This document shows, one piece after another, positions 1 through 11,395 of a DNA stretch of 64,000 nucleotides (the first letter of the stretch is position 1; each line of letters opens with the position of its first letter). The stretch comes from Lampris incognitus (lineage: Eukaryota > Chordata > Actinopteri > Lampriformes > Lampridae). The stretch spans positions 33,978,434 through 34,042,433 of the forward strand of contig NC_079222.1 in the NCBI RefSeq assembly GCF_029633865.1, read 5' to 3'. A program made the translations under genes and the position numbers. The notes below the pieces were generated by a model. The model was not told the origin of the DNA. It saw nothing but the letters and a program-made list of their open reading frames with translations, and ran no database searches.

Positions 1-1134
1 GTCCATTCAAAGCTTCGGTTGCTGTTAAAGTTGAGCCAACCCATGGCTGTGAAGGTCATACCCACCAGGCCCAAGAAAATCCCAGAAAACAACAGCGTGG
101 CTCCGCTCTTCTCTCCGTCCAGCAGGCTTTCTGAACCATTGGGAGGAGGGCTAGACATCGCAGGAGGTGGGTTTGAATTCGAGCCGTGAGCTGAACCGCG
201 GACAACTGTTGCAGGGTTTCGAGCGGCGATATTCCCCATTTAAGGCTGTCGTCCCATCGTGCTCTTCCAGAAAACTCGCAAGGGCTTATCCTGGGATGTT
301 CAGGTTGAAAAGTGAGCTTGCTTGGCAACGTGTACGAGTAGTCACTCAGACACGGCCATGCCCCTTCTCACCGTGAATATTGTAGGGGGGAAAAGCTATT
401 AAGACACTGACTAACTTAAACAGGTTACAGGTTAACCTACGCCCGACTCCCGTTACCAAAGGTTTTGTTTATCTGCATTGGACAGGATAAGGCTGTGCCC
501 AAACCATGGGGGCAGAGATGGAAAACTTGAATCTGTGATTATTCGAGATCTACGTGCTCAAAGCGTTGCTGTGCTGTTGAGCCACGAGGGATTCTCGACA
601 TCGGCAGAGGTGCAAAGGTCTCTTTAGGGGGGGGGGGGTTGTCACAGAGCCAACAAAGCCTCGCGCAAAATCTCTGAGCTGGTCATCAACTCGCGGAGAC
701 ACCTGTGCAGAAGGCAGGATCCAGAGGAATAGCTCGTGCTGGACAGCTGTCCCGAGACACGAGGGGCAGAGGAAAGAAGAGACGGGAATGGGAATGGAAA
801 TGGAAACAGAGGCTCCTCTGTTCGCACAGAGCAAGAGAACGCGATCTCAGATCTGTTTGTCAAATATCATTTCACACGGACACTTCTTCAACCGTAAAGT
901 TATGCATAACTTATCACCAGCAGCCCATGCTGCAATAATTGAACAATCAGTCTAGCATGGTAAGTGGAAGGGCTTTAAAACAGATCACGCTAGGAGGCTT
1001 GTTGTAGTTAGAGGCTCGACGAGGTGAAGACAAAGTAGAAGTCACACATCACACGCAGGTACTACACCCTACGGTAGCATCCAACTAGGAGGCTCACTAT
1101 TTAGCCCCCAGTGAGGTCTTCATGAGGGAACTCA
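1..1134. other. Intergenic DNA, nothing recognised
   Basis: No coding exon, RNA gene or repeat family that I recognise. It holds a G-run near 629 and short open frames on both strands that show no similarity to known domains. It lies downstream of the fcho2 3' end. Confidence 0.5.
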
Positions 1135-1752
1135 GGAATCAGGAACACTTTCTCATTTCATTTCATGTACTCCCCCCCCCTTTTTTTCCCCTTCCCAGTT
1201 GTTCCTGACCAATCACCCCACTCTTCTGAGCCGTCCCGGTCTACAGACTACCACGTGCCTCCTCCGATACACGTGGAGTCGCCAGCCATTTCTTTTCACC
1301 TGACAGTGAGGAGTTTCACCAGGGGGGACGTAGAGCGTGGGATGATCACGCTATTCCCCCCCAGTCCCCCCTCCCCCGAACAGGCGCCCCGATCGACCAG
1401 AGGAGGCGCTAGTGCTGCGACCAGGACACATACCCGCAAAATGGAATGAAATATCGTTTCCCCAAGCCCACAGCAGTGCGAAACAAAGACAAAACACATA
1501 TCCCCAAAACTACAAGAACTTCAAGAACACATATACCCAAACTAACACATATACCCAAACTAGAAAAGAAATAAATGAAAAAATAAATCACTGTCCAAGG
1601 GAACGAACGCCGGCCAGGATGACTGTCGGAACTGCCGGTCTGCACGGGCTAGCAGTTAGCTTAGCCTGCCTCGCTTCCGCCTCCCGTCAGGCCGCCGTCG
1701 GTGCCTCGGAACTGTCATCGCAACGAAATCCTGCACAGCTTAGTGAGTAGTG
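1135..1752 (+). repeat. Dispersed repeat family B, split by a SINE
   Basis: The left part (1135-1165) reads through 'caggaatcaggaacacttt'; the right part (from about 1441) has the 'cccacagcagtgc' block, short 'acacatatacccaaac' repeats and the 'aactgccggtctgca' segment. The same blocks recur at 4455-5100, at 18425-18648 (opposite strand) and at 58504-58640, so this is an interspersed family. Its class is not established. The copy is interrupted by SINE-1 DNA at about 1165-1440. Confidence 0.6.
1165..1440 (-). mobile_element. SINE-1 copy, tRNA head truncated
   Basis: Shares the body of the commonest SINE in this window (CACGTGGAGTCGCCAGCC block, 'caggcgccccgaccgacc' block). It ends near 1438 at 'acacatacccgca', so the tRNA-derived promoter head is missing. 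Inserted in repeat family B. Confidence 0.75.
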
Positions 1753-3344
1753 TAACGCCCCCGGTCTGGGTAATTGATTGCACACATTACTCATGATGCT
1801 TTATGGCTGCGTGGTGTGTGAACTGCAGAAGCCGCATGCTTGTCAATTCAACTGCGAATAAGTATGAAGGAGGAGGTTTCTGATTTGAGAAGCTGGAAAT
1901 CTCACGTGCCGTGCATGACTGTCACAAGCAGCAGCTCCCCTCGCGCTGTACTCACATTTACGTTACAAGACTCCGGTTTCGAAGTGCAACGCCTATGTTC
2001 AGTTTGCTGAAAAGAAATAAAATAAAAATGAAGCATTTTCACTCATCATTCACCAGAACGGTTTGCACGGAGTGACCAATGCCCTCACTTCTGCATGGGG
2101 GGTTGATGGACTTATGATGAGTGCAACAAGCTTCATGGGTAATCTACCCATAAACCGAATACAGTCTGAAAGCAATATGAAAGCACAAGTGTGCCTCTTC
2201 GGCCTGTTTGTCAGGAGACGGTCTGCAAGAAGTGCAGTCTGCGAATCAGACAGTTGTGTGTCTCCCACCACAGAGAAAACACCTACAGCCATACATTATT
2301 GATCCCAAATGCAAACACGGTGCCGTGCAAACACGTTTTCAGCTGAATTTCATATCAGCATCCTCCTCTCCCGACGGGCCGCTTTCTTTTGCTTACATTA
2401 AGGCGCATATGGACTGCGCTGCACGTGACAAGAGAGCGGCGTCACGCGCGACTTACGATACGGCGACGCAAACCTAAAAGATCAGTCAGAGGCCGATGGT
2501 CGCCGCGTGCGTGTTTCCCGTAGCGCCCGCTCGTTTAACTTGTTACCCGTTAATAAAGAGATGGATACAAACGGATCCACGTGAGAGAAGTGTTGGTGCA
2601 GAGTCATCTTACACGGGGGGGGGGGGGGCAGTTGATCCTGTGTGGTTATACTCAATTTCACTTATTCTACCTCCACCCCCCCCCACCCCCAGGAGAACAC
2701 ACCCGGTGAGACGTGTCTTCACCCCACCCGTGACGTCATCTAAGGTGCTGGACGATCGGAGATTGCCTCCACTTCCGTCTCGCTGGCACCCTCGACGAAC
2801 ATTAAACCCGCGGAAGGCGTACGGGGGTCCGGTCTCTGCTTTGCTTCCTCAGGTAAAGGTGGACGGAAGAAAAGAAAAAAACAACAACAACAACAAAAGA
2901 AACAAAGAAAGAAAGAAACGAGACACAATATTTGCCCGGGACTTGCAGTCTATATTCGGGAAAAAACCCCCATTACAGGCGCGCACACTTTGCGCTGACA
3001 ACACCACGCGGGAGGAGCTGGTTTTACTCGGGAGCGCAGCGGTCACAGGAATTCAAATATGACCATTTCTCAGTCATCCCCTCCCCCAAACATCTAACTC
3101 CCCCCTCTCCCCCCCCCCCACACACACACACTGACAAATGACCTGTGACGGGTCTCTGTGAACATGGCACGAAAGGGTCTGCTCCCTCTTCCCGGGGCTG
3201 ATAAGGCAGAGCTGTACTACTACTTCCTCCTCCTCCGTCTCCCGCCGTCTCGTATGGAAACGAGCAGGATTAGCCTTGTCTGTAGTTAAGCTATGGTGGT
3301 CAGCTTCTGGGAGATTTGCAGATATTTCATGGGCAGACCGCAGA
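1753..3344. other. Intergenic DNA, no gene recognised
   Basis: Contains a G12 run near 2620, C/G homopolymers near 2680 and 3110, and an AACAAC microsatellite near 2880. Open frames here (for example one of about 188 codons from 2496) are low complexity and show no recognisable domain. I see no splice-consistent exon. Confidence 0.5.
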
Positions 3345-3545
3345 ATTCAGTGGGTCGGGGCGCCTGTTCGGGGTGGGGGGCGGTAGCGTGATCCTCCCAC
3401 GCGCTACGTCCCCCTGGCGAAACTCCTCACTGTCAGGTGAAAAGAAGCGGCTGGCGACTCCACATGTATCGGAGGAGGCACGCGGTAGTCTGCAACCGCC
3501 CCTGGATCGGCGGCAGCGGGGGGGGGGGGGGGGGTAATTGGACGG
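3345..3545 (+). mobile_element. SINE-1 fragment
   Basis: Begins at 'gtcggggcgcctgttcgggg' and runs to the G-rich tract and 'taattgg' near 3540. It matches the 3' half of SINE-1 in sense orientation; the tRNA-derived head is absent. Confidence 0.75.
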
Positions 3546-4454
3546 GTAAATTGAGGTAAAGGAAACAAAAACATGCTGCACTGATACATGCAGGATACAA
3601 CCTTGGAGGGGAAAGGTTTGCTTCCAGGACAAACAAATTTGAGGTTGCAGTTGCAAAGTTGGGGTTGCAATTATAGATTAGCATGGTAAAGGTTGAGATA
3701 ATCATGGTACAGTGTGGTTGTAGAACCCTCGAGAAATATGAAATGGGGGGGCTACTAAGAATGCAGTTCAAGTATGTATCTGGCACAAGAGTGTGACTGT
3801 AAAACAGTGGAAGGCCGCGTTCATTGCCTAACAGAGGGACCGCTTTTGTTTAATTCCTTATATAGGTACAACAAAACGTGTCAATTTTAAAAGCATGGAA
3901 ACTACTCCGGTTATTTATTGCTAGAGGGAAATACGCTAAAAGGTTCTACTCCATTCATGGAAACTCTGAGAATTTGTTGGATGAAGGTTTGATATGGTCA
4001 GATTTTGAGTTATTTTGAAGAGGTCTTCTGGGCTCTGTTTGGATTAAGTGAAGGAGGAGGCGGAGGAGGAGGAGGAGGAAAGGAATCCAAATTCACACAA
4101 TAAACTTACGCCATCCTTGTTTAGTCAGATGGTTTTCCTTGTGTTTAAGAGAGAGATCAAATGGGCACATCAATTACCAATTGTCCATAAATGTTACTGA
4201 TGTGGGGCTCGCTCTCAGGATTGTAGAATAACTCAAATCTATGGCTCCAGTGGACCTCTGGACAAACATATATGTGACGGTGGACAACAAAGGCCCAATG
4301 CTCCATCTGCTCCAGGCATTTAGTGAAGCAAGTTCTGAAGTCCCACCTTTCTCAATTCATACTAAGACACATGATTTATTGGCTGTTTCAGTCTGCATTC
4401 AGCTTTTCTCTGCAGGTCCACAGATGTCTCACTCACACCAATCCCACCTCGAAC
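3546..4454. other. Intergenic DNA, nothing recognised
   Basis: AT-rich with a GGA-rich patch near 4050-4080. No domain, RNA gene or known repeat seen. Confidence 0.5.
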
Positions 4455-5100
4455 ATCAGGGATCAGGAACCAGGAACACTTTATATCATGTAGTTTCCCC
4501 CAGCCCACAGCAGTGCAAGACAAAAACACATATCTAAAAACTGCAAGACCACACGTATCAAAAAAACAAAAACAAAAAAATCACTGTCCAAGAGAACCAA
4601 CGCCAGAATGACTGTTGGAACTGCCGGTCTGCATGGGCTAGCAGTTAGCTTAGCCCGCCCCGCTTCCACGCCCCGCCAGACCGCCCTCGGTGTTTCTTCT
4701 TCGGGCGCCGTTCTGGGCAGGGCCGTGGTCCCTGGGCCCACCGGACGCGACAGACCAAGCTCCCCCAGCCGATCCAACACCGGCTCTCTGAGCCAGACAC
4801 CTTCGACACACTTCCCCGCACTCCACACGACGACGCCAAAAACACAGTCAACGCCAGGCGAGGCTGCTGCCAGACCGCCCTCGGTGTTATCGGAACTGCC
4901 GGTCTACATGGGCTAGCAGTTAGCTTAGCCCGCCCCGCTTCCGCGTCCTGTCAGAACGCCCTCGGTGTTTCTTCAGGTGCAGCTCCGGGCAGGGCTGTGT
5001 TCCCTGGGCCCACAGGATGCAGCAGACCAGGCTCTCCAAGGCGATTCAGCGCCAGCTCTCCCAGCCATCAAACGAAGATGTGGACAGACATGGATAGAGA
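4455..5100 (+). repeat. Repeat family B copy with internal duplication
   Basis: Carries the 'cccacagcagtgc' block at about 4505 and the block 'ggaactgccggtctgca' followed by 'gggctagcagttagctta'. That second block occurs twice within the copy (about 4617-4700 and 4890-4970), so this copy has an internal duplication of roughly 270 bp. The long open frames here are shadows of GC-rich repeat DNA. Confidence 0.6.
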
Positions 5101-5625
5101 CACTGCATGGACGGTACTGGGTGAGGCCGCCGCAAACGTGAATTCGTGCGGCCATCTTCCCACATGCCATGCTGTTCTGCCTCAGGCTCCTCTCTATGTA
5201 TGTACCGTACACAGTATCCATCAGGCAGTTTTATCTTTATTCAATGACCTACCTTCACAGAACAAAACATTTTTTGCAAATTCACAGATCCCCTGAAGGC
5301 CAATAACTGTCATGGGTATCACTATTTCTACAAAGTAGTTTTACATGGACTGACGTGGTAGCTAATCACGATTTTAGTTCACATATCACACTTTGCTTTT
5401 CTGAGAATACCATCATTTGCCAGAAAGTTAAACATCTCATTCCTCTTGTCTAAGTGAAGTGGACAGGGAAAAGCAGAGCCAACACAGACAGCTCACAAAT
5501 CTGGTTGTAAATTAAAAGCTCAAAAGCTCTTTTTCAAATAGCTGGAAGGAGGTCGCTTTGTGGAAAGACACAAGGCCTTGCTAAGTATGCAAGTATGAAC
5601 ATGGTGCAGACAATACAGCTGAACA
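5101..5625. other. Intergenic DNA, nothing recognised
   Basis: Ordinary AT-rich sequence without recognisable coding or repeat signal. Confidence 0.5.
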
Positions 5626-6142
5626 TACACTGATGAGCCAAAATATTATGACCACCAGCCTAATATGCTGTGGGTCCTCCTTGTGCCACCGAAACAGCGC
5701 CTACCCACCGAGGCACTCTACGAGACTCTACAAGACCCCTGAAGATGCCCTGAGGGATCTAGCACCAAAACCTTAGTAAGCACATCAATGCTGCTGTTCT
5801 AAAAGCCCACGTCTGCATTTACCCCAACCAAAAAACCCTGGCTCAGCTGGGAAATCCATGCTAAACTCAGAGCACGGACCACCGCCTTCAACTCAGGGGA
5901 CCCTGATGCCTACAAAGCAGCCAGATATGACCCCCGGATGTCCATCAGGGATGCCAAGAAGGACTAGATAGCCAAAGTTGAGTCTAATTACAGCTCTGAC
6001 CCCAGACACATGTGGAGTAGATTACGCTGCATCACGGACTATAAAAGGAAAAACAGGAGCATTGTTCAGCCACTGCATCACTCCCGGATGAGTTCAACAC
6101 CTTTTACGCTCAGTTAGATGTGAACAACTCAGCACCTGCTAC

Positions 6143-7005
6143 ATGTCCACCTGTGGACAGGGAAGCTGCCATGTTGACCCTAGCAATGGACAACATGACA
6201 CGGTCCTTCAAAAGTGTCAACCCCGAAAAACTCCGGGGCCAGACTGCATCCTAGGCTGGGCTCTCAGGGTGCTTGCTGATCAACTGGCAGAGGCGTTCAG
6301 CAACATCTTCAACCTCTTGCTGAGTCAGTCCATGGTCCCCACCTACTTCAAAACACCCACCACCGTTCCTGTCCCCAAGAAGTCAGTGGCCTCCTGTTTA
6401 AACAACTACCGCCCTGTTGCATTGACATCACTCATCATGAAGCACTTCAAGCGGCTAGTCAAAAGCCCCATCTGCTCCTCCCTTCCCAACACCTTGGACC
6501 CCCTACAGTTTGCATACAGACCAAACAGGGCCACAGCTGCGCTCACCCACCTGGATAAAGGGAGAATATGTGGGAATGCTCTTCATCGATTATAGTTCAG
6601 CATTCAATACCATCATTCCCTCAAAACTCATCACTAAGCTTGTCGAACTTGGACTGGACACCTCCATCTGTAGCTGGATCTTTGACTTCCTGATGGGCAG
6701 CCCCCAGGTGGTGAGAATCAACAGCCACACCTCCTTCTCGCTGACCACCAACAGACGCACCACAGGGCTGTGTGCTCAGCCGCCTCCTGTACACCCCGTT
6801 TACCTATGACTGTGTTGCCAAGCACAGCTCAAATGTCATCATTAAGTTTGCTGACAACATGACCTTCCTGGGCCTCGTTATAGACAATGAGATGTCCTAC
6901 AGAGAGGAGATGAAGGCACTAACCAGCTGGTGCCAGGACAACAACCTCTCTCTCAATGTCAGCAAAGCAAAAAAGATGGTCGTGGACTACAGGAGACGAC
7001 AGTGA
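6143..7005 (+). pseudogene. L2 reverse transcriptase, frame-broken
   Basis: Three overlapping frames (6143-6595, 6510-6809, 6772-7005) give successive RT motifs: the fingers region with NNYRPVALTS, motif A as [11 protein letters not shown], and motif C as KFADN where an active enzyme has FADD. Frameshifts near 6550 and 6780 and the D-to-N change at the catalytic motif mean this copy is dead. Its role was target-primed reverse transcription of the LINE RNA. Confidence 0.85.
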
Positions 7006-7095
7006 GGTGGACATCTACCTATCCTCATTGGTGATGCCGAGGTTGAATGGGTAAGCAGCTTCAAGTTGCTTCACATCACTGAGGACCTCTCCTGG

Positions 7096-7412
7096 GGGCC
7101 TCATGTATCAATCGTTACTATGGGTAAATCTGTGCGTACACACCCATGGAATGTTTTAACCCTCAAGTTTGTCTGACAGTCGGTAGCAAAGCATGATGGT
7201 TATTTGTAATTCCTTCTTCCTAACATCTATTGTCTACCTCTTGCAACGAGCAATCACCCAGGCCTGCAAAGACATCAGTGTTAGCCAGTCGGTGTCTAAA
7301 TTCAGGGGTTACTCACGTTCTACACTGGCCTCTGAGACAAACTTAAGGGCTAAAAAATCCCATGGGTGTGTACGCACAAAATTGCCCATAGTAATGATTG
7401 ATACATGAGGCC
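7096..7412. mobile_element. MITE with about 50-bp terminal inverted repeats
   Basis: GGGCCTCATGTATCAATC at the left is matched by GATTGATACATGAGGCCC at the right, and the complementarity continues inward through the 'gtgtgtacgcaca' region. Flanking CTGG on both sides looks like a 4-bp target duplication. Removing the insert restores the L2 reading (gaggacctctcctgg joined to accctacacacagccac). No protein is encoded. Confidence 0.8.
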
Positions 7413-8126
7413 CCTGGACCCTACACACAGCCACCGTTGTGAAGAAAGCTCGCCAGCGGCTCTATTTCCTGAGGAGACTGAGGAAATCTGCTATGAACCT
7501 CTACAGATGAACAGTCGAGAGCTTGCTGACCGGCTGCGTCAAAATCTAGTCCAGAAACTGCTCTGCCCACAGTCGCAAATCACTACAGAGTAGTGAAAAC
7601 AGCACAGCGTATCACTGGCAACAGACTCTCTTCCATTTAGGACATGTTCCAACAGCGGTGCCTGGGGGAAGGCAAACAGTCTCGTCAAAGACCACAGCCA
7701 CCCAGCATGCAGAATGCTCTCCGTTACCGTCTGGTAAATACAGGAACATGGCTGCATGCACCGCCTCGCTTAAAAGTTTTAACACCAGGCCATCAGGCTT
7801 CTGAACTCACAAAATTAGGTACCTCTCATTGCATATCTACTCACCTGCTGTCTGCACTGTTTAGATAAAAATTGCACTATTCCATAAACTGCTGCTATTT
7901 AACCAGCACTGATACATACCCTCTGTGCAATGCACTTGTCACTTTTGTGTACATAGATCTCACTTTATGTATGTATACTGCTCTTATATTCTATTGATAT
8001 CCTATTTACATTTATTTTATATTTTATTACTTATTTTTCTCCTTATTCTTACTGTAGCTTTTTTTTTTTACTGCTTCGCTGAGCTTACTCTCATCCAGCA
8101 CATTTCATTGTATTGTTGACCCTATG

Positions 8127-8843
8127 TTAACCCACATATGCCCAATAAAACTGAAACTTGAACATTAGCGGCAGATCCTTCAAGTCCTGTAAGTTGTCAG
8201 CTGGAGCCGCTGTGGATCGGACTTGTGGGTCCAGCACATCCCGCAGATGCTCAGTCAGATTGAGATCTGGAGAATTTGGGGGCCAGGGCAACATCTTGAA
8301 CAATTCATCATGTTCCTTGAACCATTCCCAAACAATGTGTGCAGTGTGGCAGGGTGCATTATCCTGCCGGAGGCCACTGCTATCTGGGAATACCATTGCC
8401 ACGAAGGGGTGCACCTGGTCTGCAATAATGTTAAGGTAGGTGTCACATGTCAAATTGATGTCCACATGAATGGCCGGACCCAGGGTTTCCCAGCAGAACA
8501 TTTCCCAGAGCATCACACTCCCTCCACCGGCTTGTCATCTTCCCACAGTGCATCCCGGTGCCATCACTTCCACAGGTAAACGGCACACATGTACACGACC
8601 ATCCACGTGATCTAATAGAGAGTGGGACTCATCGGACCGAGCAACCTTCTTCCACTGCTTCAAGGTCCAATTCCGATGCTCACGTGCCCATTGTAGGCGC
8701 TTTCGACGGTGGACAAGGGTCATCATGGACACTGACCGGTCTGCGGCTACACAGCCCCATATGCAGCAGGGTGCGATGCTCTGTGTGTTGTGACACATTC
8801 CTCTTGTAACCATCATTATAATTTTCTGTGACTCCTGCGCCAC
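8127..8843 (-). pseudogene. Tc1/mariner DDE transposase, broken
   Basis: Two minus-strand frames carry consecutive parts of a Tc1-type transposase. The upstream part (8535-8843) contains RKRLQWAREHRNWT and ARSDES, where the D is the first catalytic acidic residue. The downstream part (8127-8516) contains RQDNAPCHTAH (second D) and WPPNSPDLNLTEHL (catalytic E). I count 36 residues between the second D and the E, rather than the 34 of classical Tc1. The two halves are in different frames, and the HTH N-terminus is degraded, so no intact enzyme is encoded. Family function: cut-and-paste transposition at TA sites. Confidence 0.85.
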
Positions 8844-9213
8844 AGTAGCCCTTCTGTCAGTTCGGACCAGATGGGGTAGCTTTCGTTGCCCTCAGCCACG
8901 GATGAGCCTTGGGCGCTGGTTTGTGGTTGTTCCTTCTCGGACTACTGTCAGTAGGTACTCACCACTGCTGACCAGGAGCATCCCACAAGCCTTGCTGTTT
9001 TGAGAGATGTTCTGACCCAGTCATCTGGCCATAACAATTTGGCCCTTGTCAAAGTCACTCAGGTCTTTACTCCTGCCCAATTCTACTGCGTCCATCACGA
9101 TGGCTATGAGAACTGATTGTTCACTTGCCATCTACCGTGTGCCTTATTTTGGAGATGATCAGTGTTATTTGGTTCACCTGTGAGTGGTCATAATGTTCTG
9201 GCTCATCATTGTA

Positions 9214-10040
9214 TGTGCATATTGATGTATAAAGCCTCAAACACAACCACCAACACACTCTAAGGACACCACAGCTTCTTAAGTTTGTTATCAAGTTTGT
9301 CACTGGCAACAGGACGCACAGTGCAGCAATTGCAAACAAAATGCTTACAGGGCATGAAGTCTGATGGAATCACATCCTGAATGTCACTAAATTGCCCAAT
9401 TAACAACAACCCAAACTAAAAACTATAACTGTATACACTTTTCAAATCCAGCAAATGGTATGACAAATGATCTCTGTCCTTATGACCAGATGAAAGAAAC
9501 ACACAGAATTCATGTTAAGTAGTAATTTCCATACATATATTTAGATATATTCATATATTACACATTTAATACAGGCACAATGAAAAATCATAAAGTGAAG
9601 AAATAAGTGGCTGAGATATTGGTAAAAATGTACATTTCATGAGAATCATTTACACAATTTTGCTTTTTTTTTAAAAACTCTCATTTTTATATAACATAAT
9701 AAAAAGAAGGATGTGAAATTGACCAAAAAAGAAAACCTAGGAAATGTTTCTTGTATATTTTGTAATGACAGCAAGAACCAGCTTGCTCCTTTTGACAAGT
9801 TCATGAGCAGTATACTCCTTTTTGAATAAGGCTTGTCCAACTTTGTCCAAAAAGAGTACAGCGACTAATGACTCCAATTGTACTTTAAATTTCCACTTTG
9901 CAAAATGTGATGCGGTGATTTCAAGACTCTAAGGGAACTCAGTGTGTACTCCATAACAACATTTGGCTGATTAAAGTACAGAGCGAGACACCAATCTAAA
10001 AAGTGATGGTGACATTACAGAACTGGAAAGCTCCGTCATC
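9214..10040. other. AT-rich DNA, nothing recognised
   Basis: No gene or known repeat seen. A minus-strand ATTAAA (complement near 9545) could in principle be a distal polyadenylation signal for fcho2, but nothing else supports transcription this far. Confidence 0.4.
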
Positions 10041-11395
10041 CATTTCAAGTTAGTCAAAGAAGGTTGAATCAGCCCAACTGAACACAGTGTTTATTGACAG
10101 ATACGTTTCATCACTCGTGTAAAACAACAAATAAACAATACAGTACAATACAGATGCATAACGACCGAAACCACCGACCAGTTTCATATGCAAATATGGG
10201 TTTTACGATTATAACTAGAGTTTCAATGGCCATGTGTACTATTCAAAGAGGATTAGGGAATGTTGCAATCACAGCATCGCAAGATGGAGACAGGTGCATA
10301 ACAACCGGAACCAATGACCAGTTTCATGTGAATATATTCACATTGAAACTGGTCGTTAGTTTCGGTCGTTATGCACCAACGACTAGTTTGAAACTGGCCG
10401 TTGGTGTATACATCTGTTGCCATGGTTTTGGTCGTTATGCACCAACAACTAGTTTCATGTGAATATGGCTGTCACACCCATGTTCACATGAAACTGGTCG
10501 TTGGTTTCGGTCGTTATGCACTGTCCATAGTCACATGAAACTGGTCGTTGGTTTCGGTCGCTGGGTGAATATGGGTGTCTGGTTGTTGGTCTTGGTCGTT
10601 ATGCACCAACAACCAGTTTGAAACTGGTCATTATACACCTGTCGCCATCTTGCAATGCTGTGACTGCAACATTCCCTTAATCCTCTGTGAATAGCACACA
10701 TGGCCACTGAAACTCTAGTTAAAGGTCACACCCATATTTGCATATGAAACTGGTTGTTGGTTTCGGTCGTTATGCAACTGTATTGTACTGTATTGTTTAT
10801 AAGGGTGGGATATCTGAAGCAGTGTTGTAGTACTCGAGTCCAGGACTCAGACTCAGTCCGACTCGAGTCCTGATTTTCAGGACTCACGACTCGACTTGGA
10901 CTTGAGCACTGATGACTCGGACTTGGACTCGAGCACTGACTGCATTCAGACTCGGAAGTTGGAGATGAGGACTCAGACTTGTTAATTGATAAAGACTGTT
11001 TTTTTGTTTTTGTTAGTTTTTTTGTAAAAGGCCCTAATAATTCGGCATAAGATATTGATAGCTATATTAATACTGTAACATTGATCACCACATTCTAATA
11101 GAATGTAAGATCAATGGCTTTTGTACGTTGCCAGAGTGGAGCACTGGAGCCCATCTCGAACTCTTGGACTCAGGTAATGGGGACTTGACTCGGACTCTTC
11201 TTTGGGGACTCGGACTTGGACTTGAACACTGGGGGCTCGACTCGACTCGGACTCGAGGTTTAGTGACTCGACTACAACACTGACCCGCAGTCAGTTTAGA
11301 CTAAAGCGGTCACTTAGTTGAGTGATGAAACGTATCTGACAATAAACGTTGTGTCCAGATGAACTGATTCAACCTTCTTTGAGTTTCTTACCTGG
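10041..11395. mobile_element. Foldback (palindromic) DNA element, copy 1
   Basis: The left end 'caaagaaggttgaatcag' is the inverse complement of the right end 'ctgattcaaccttctttg', and the arms continue inward through 'gatacgtttcatcactc' and 'gagtgatgaaacgtatc'. The interior carries many copies, in both orientations, of a motif reading 'aactggtcgttggtttcggt' plus 'cgttatgca'. A hAT-like MITE is inserted at 10820-11282. A second copy lies at 14385-15430. No transposase is visible, so it is presumably non-autonomous. Confidence 0.75.
10820..11282. mobile_element. hAT-like non-autonomous element rich in GACTCGAGTC
   Basis: The termini are inverted repeats, CAGTGTTGTAGTACTCGAG at left and its counterpart CTCGACTACAACACTG at right. 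The flanks are ATCTGAAG (10812-10819) and ACCCGCAG (11283-11290). The empty site in foldback copy 2 (near 14490) reads ACCTGCAG in the corresponding strand, so both flanks are decayed copies of one 8-bp duplication, the hAT signature. The inside is tandem ACTCGGACTTGGACTCGAG-type sequence. Confidence 0.75.

Larger units (their letters stand above)
5777..8161 (+). mobile_element. L2-type non-LTR retrotransposon, 5' truncated
   Basis: Inserted in the Tc1 element. Flanks ACCTTAG (5770-5776) and ACATTAG (8162-8168) look like a 7-bp target duplication with one mismatch. Translated blocks match fish L2 reverse transcriptase: [59 protein letters not shown]. Only the RT and 3' portion is present. It ends in an AT-rich 3' region finishing 'aataaaactgaaacttga'. 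A MITE is inserted at about 7096-7412. Confidence 0.85.
5628..9211 (-). mobile_element. Tc1/mariner transposon (DD36E-type), interrupted
   Basis: The left end reads CACTGATGAGCCAAAA after a TA at 5626-5627. The right end is its near-perfect inverted copy ending at 9211 and followed by TA (9212-9213), the expected TA target duplication. The transposase lies on the minus strand at 8127-8843. Left-hand element sequence runs to about 5776 and resumes at about 8162. The 2.4 kb between is an inserted L2 LINE. Without the insertion the element would be about 1.2 kb, typical for full-length Tc1/mariner DNA. Present-day activity is unlikely because the element is split and its frame is broken. Confidence 0.85.

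Noticed and set aside
2496..3062. 188-codon plus-strand frame in intergenic DNA
   Set aside because: Composed largely of homopolymer and low-complexity sequence (Gly, Pro, Asn-Lys runs); no domain or splice context.
10150..10780. Regularly repeated motif resembling a CRISPR array
   Set aside because: Copies are in both orientations, spacers are irregular, and the host is a vertebrate; it is the interior of a foldback transposon.
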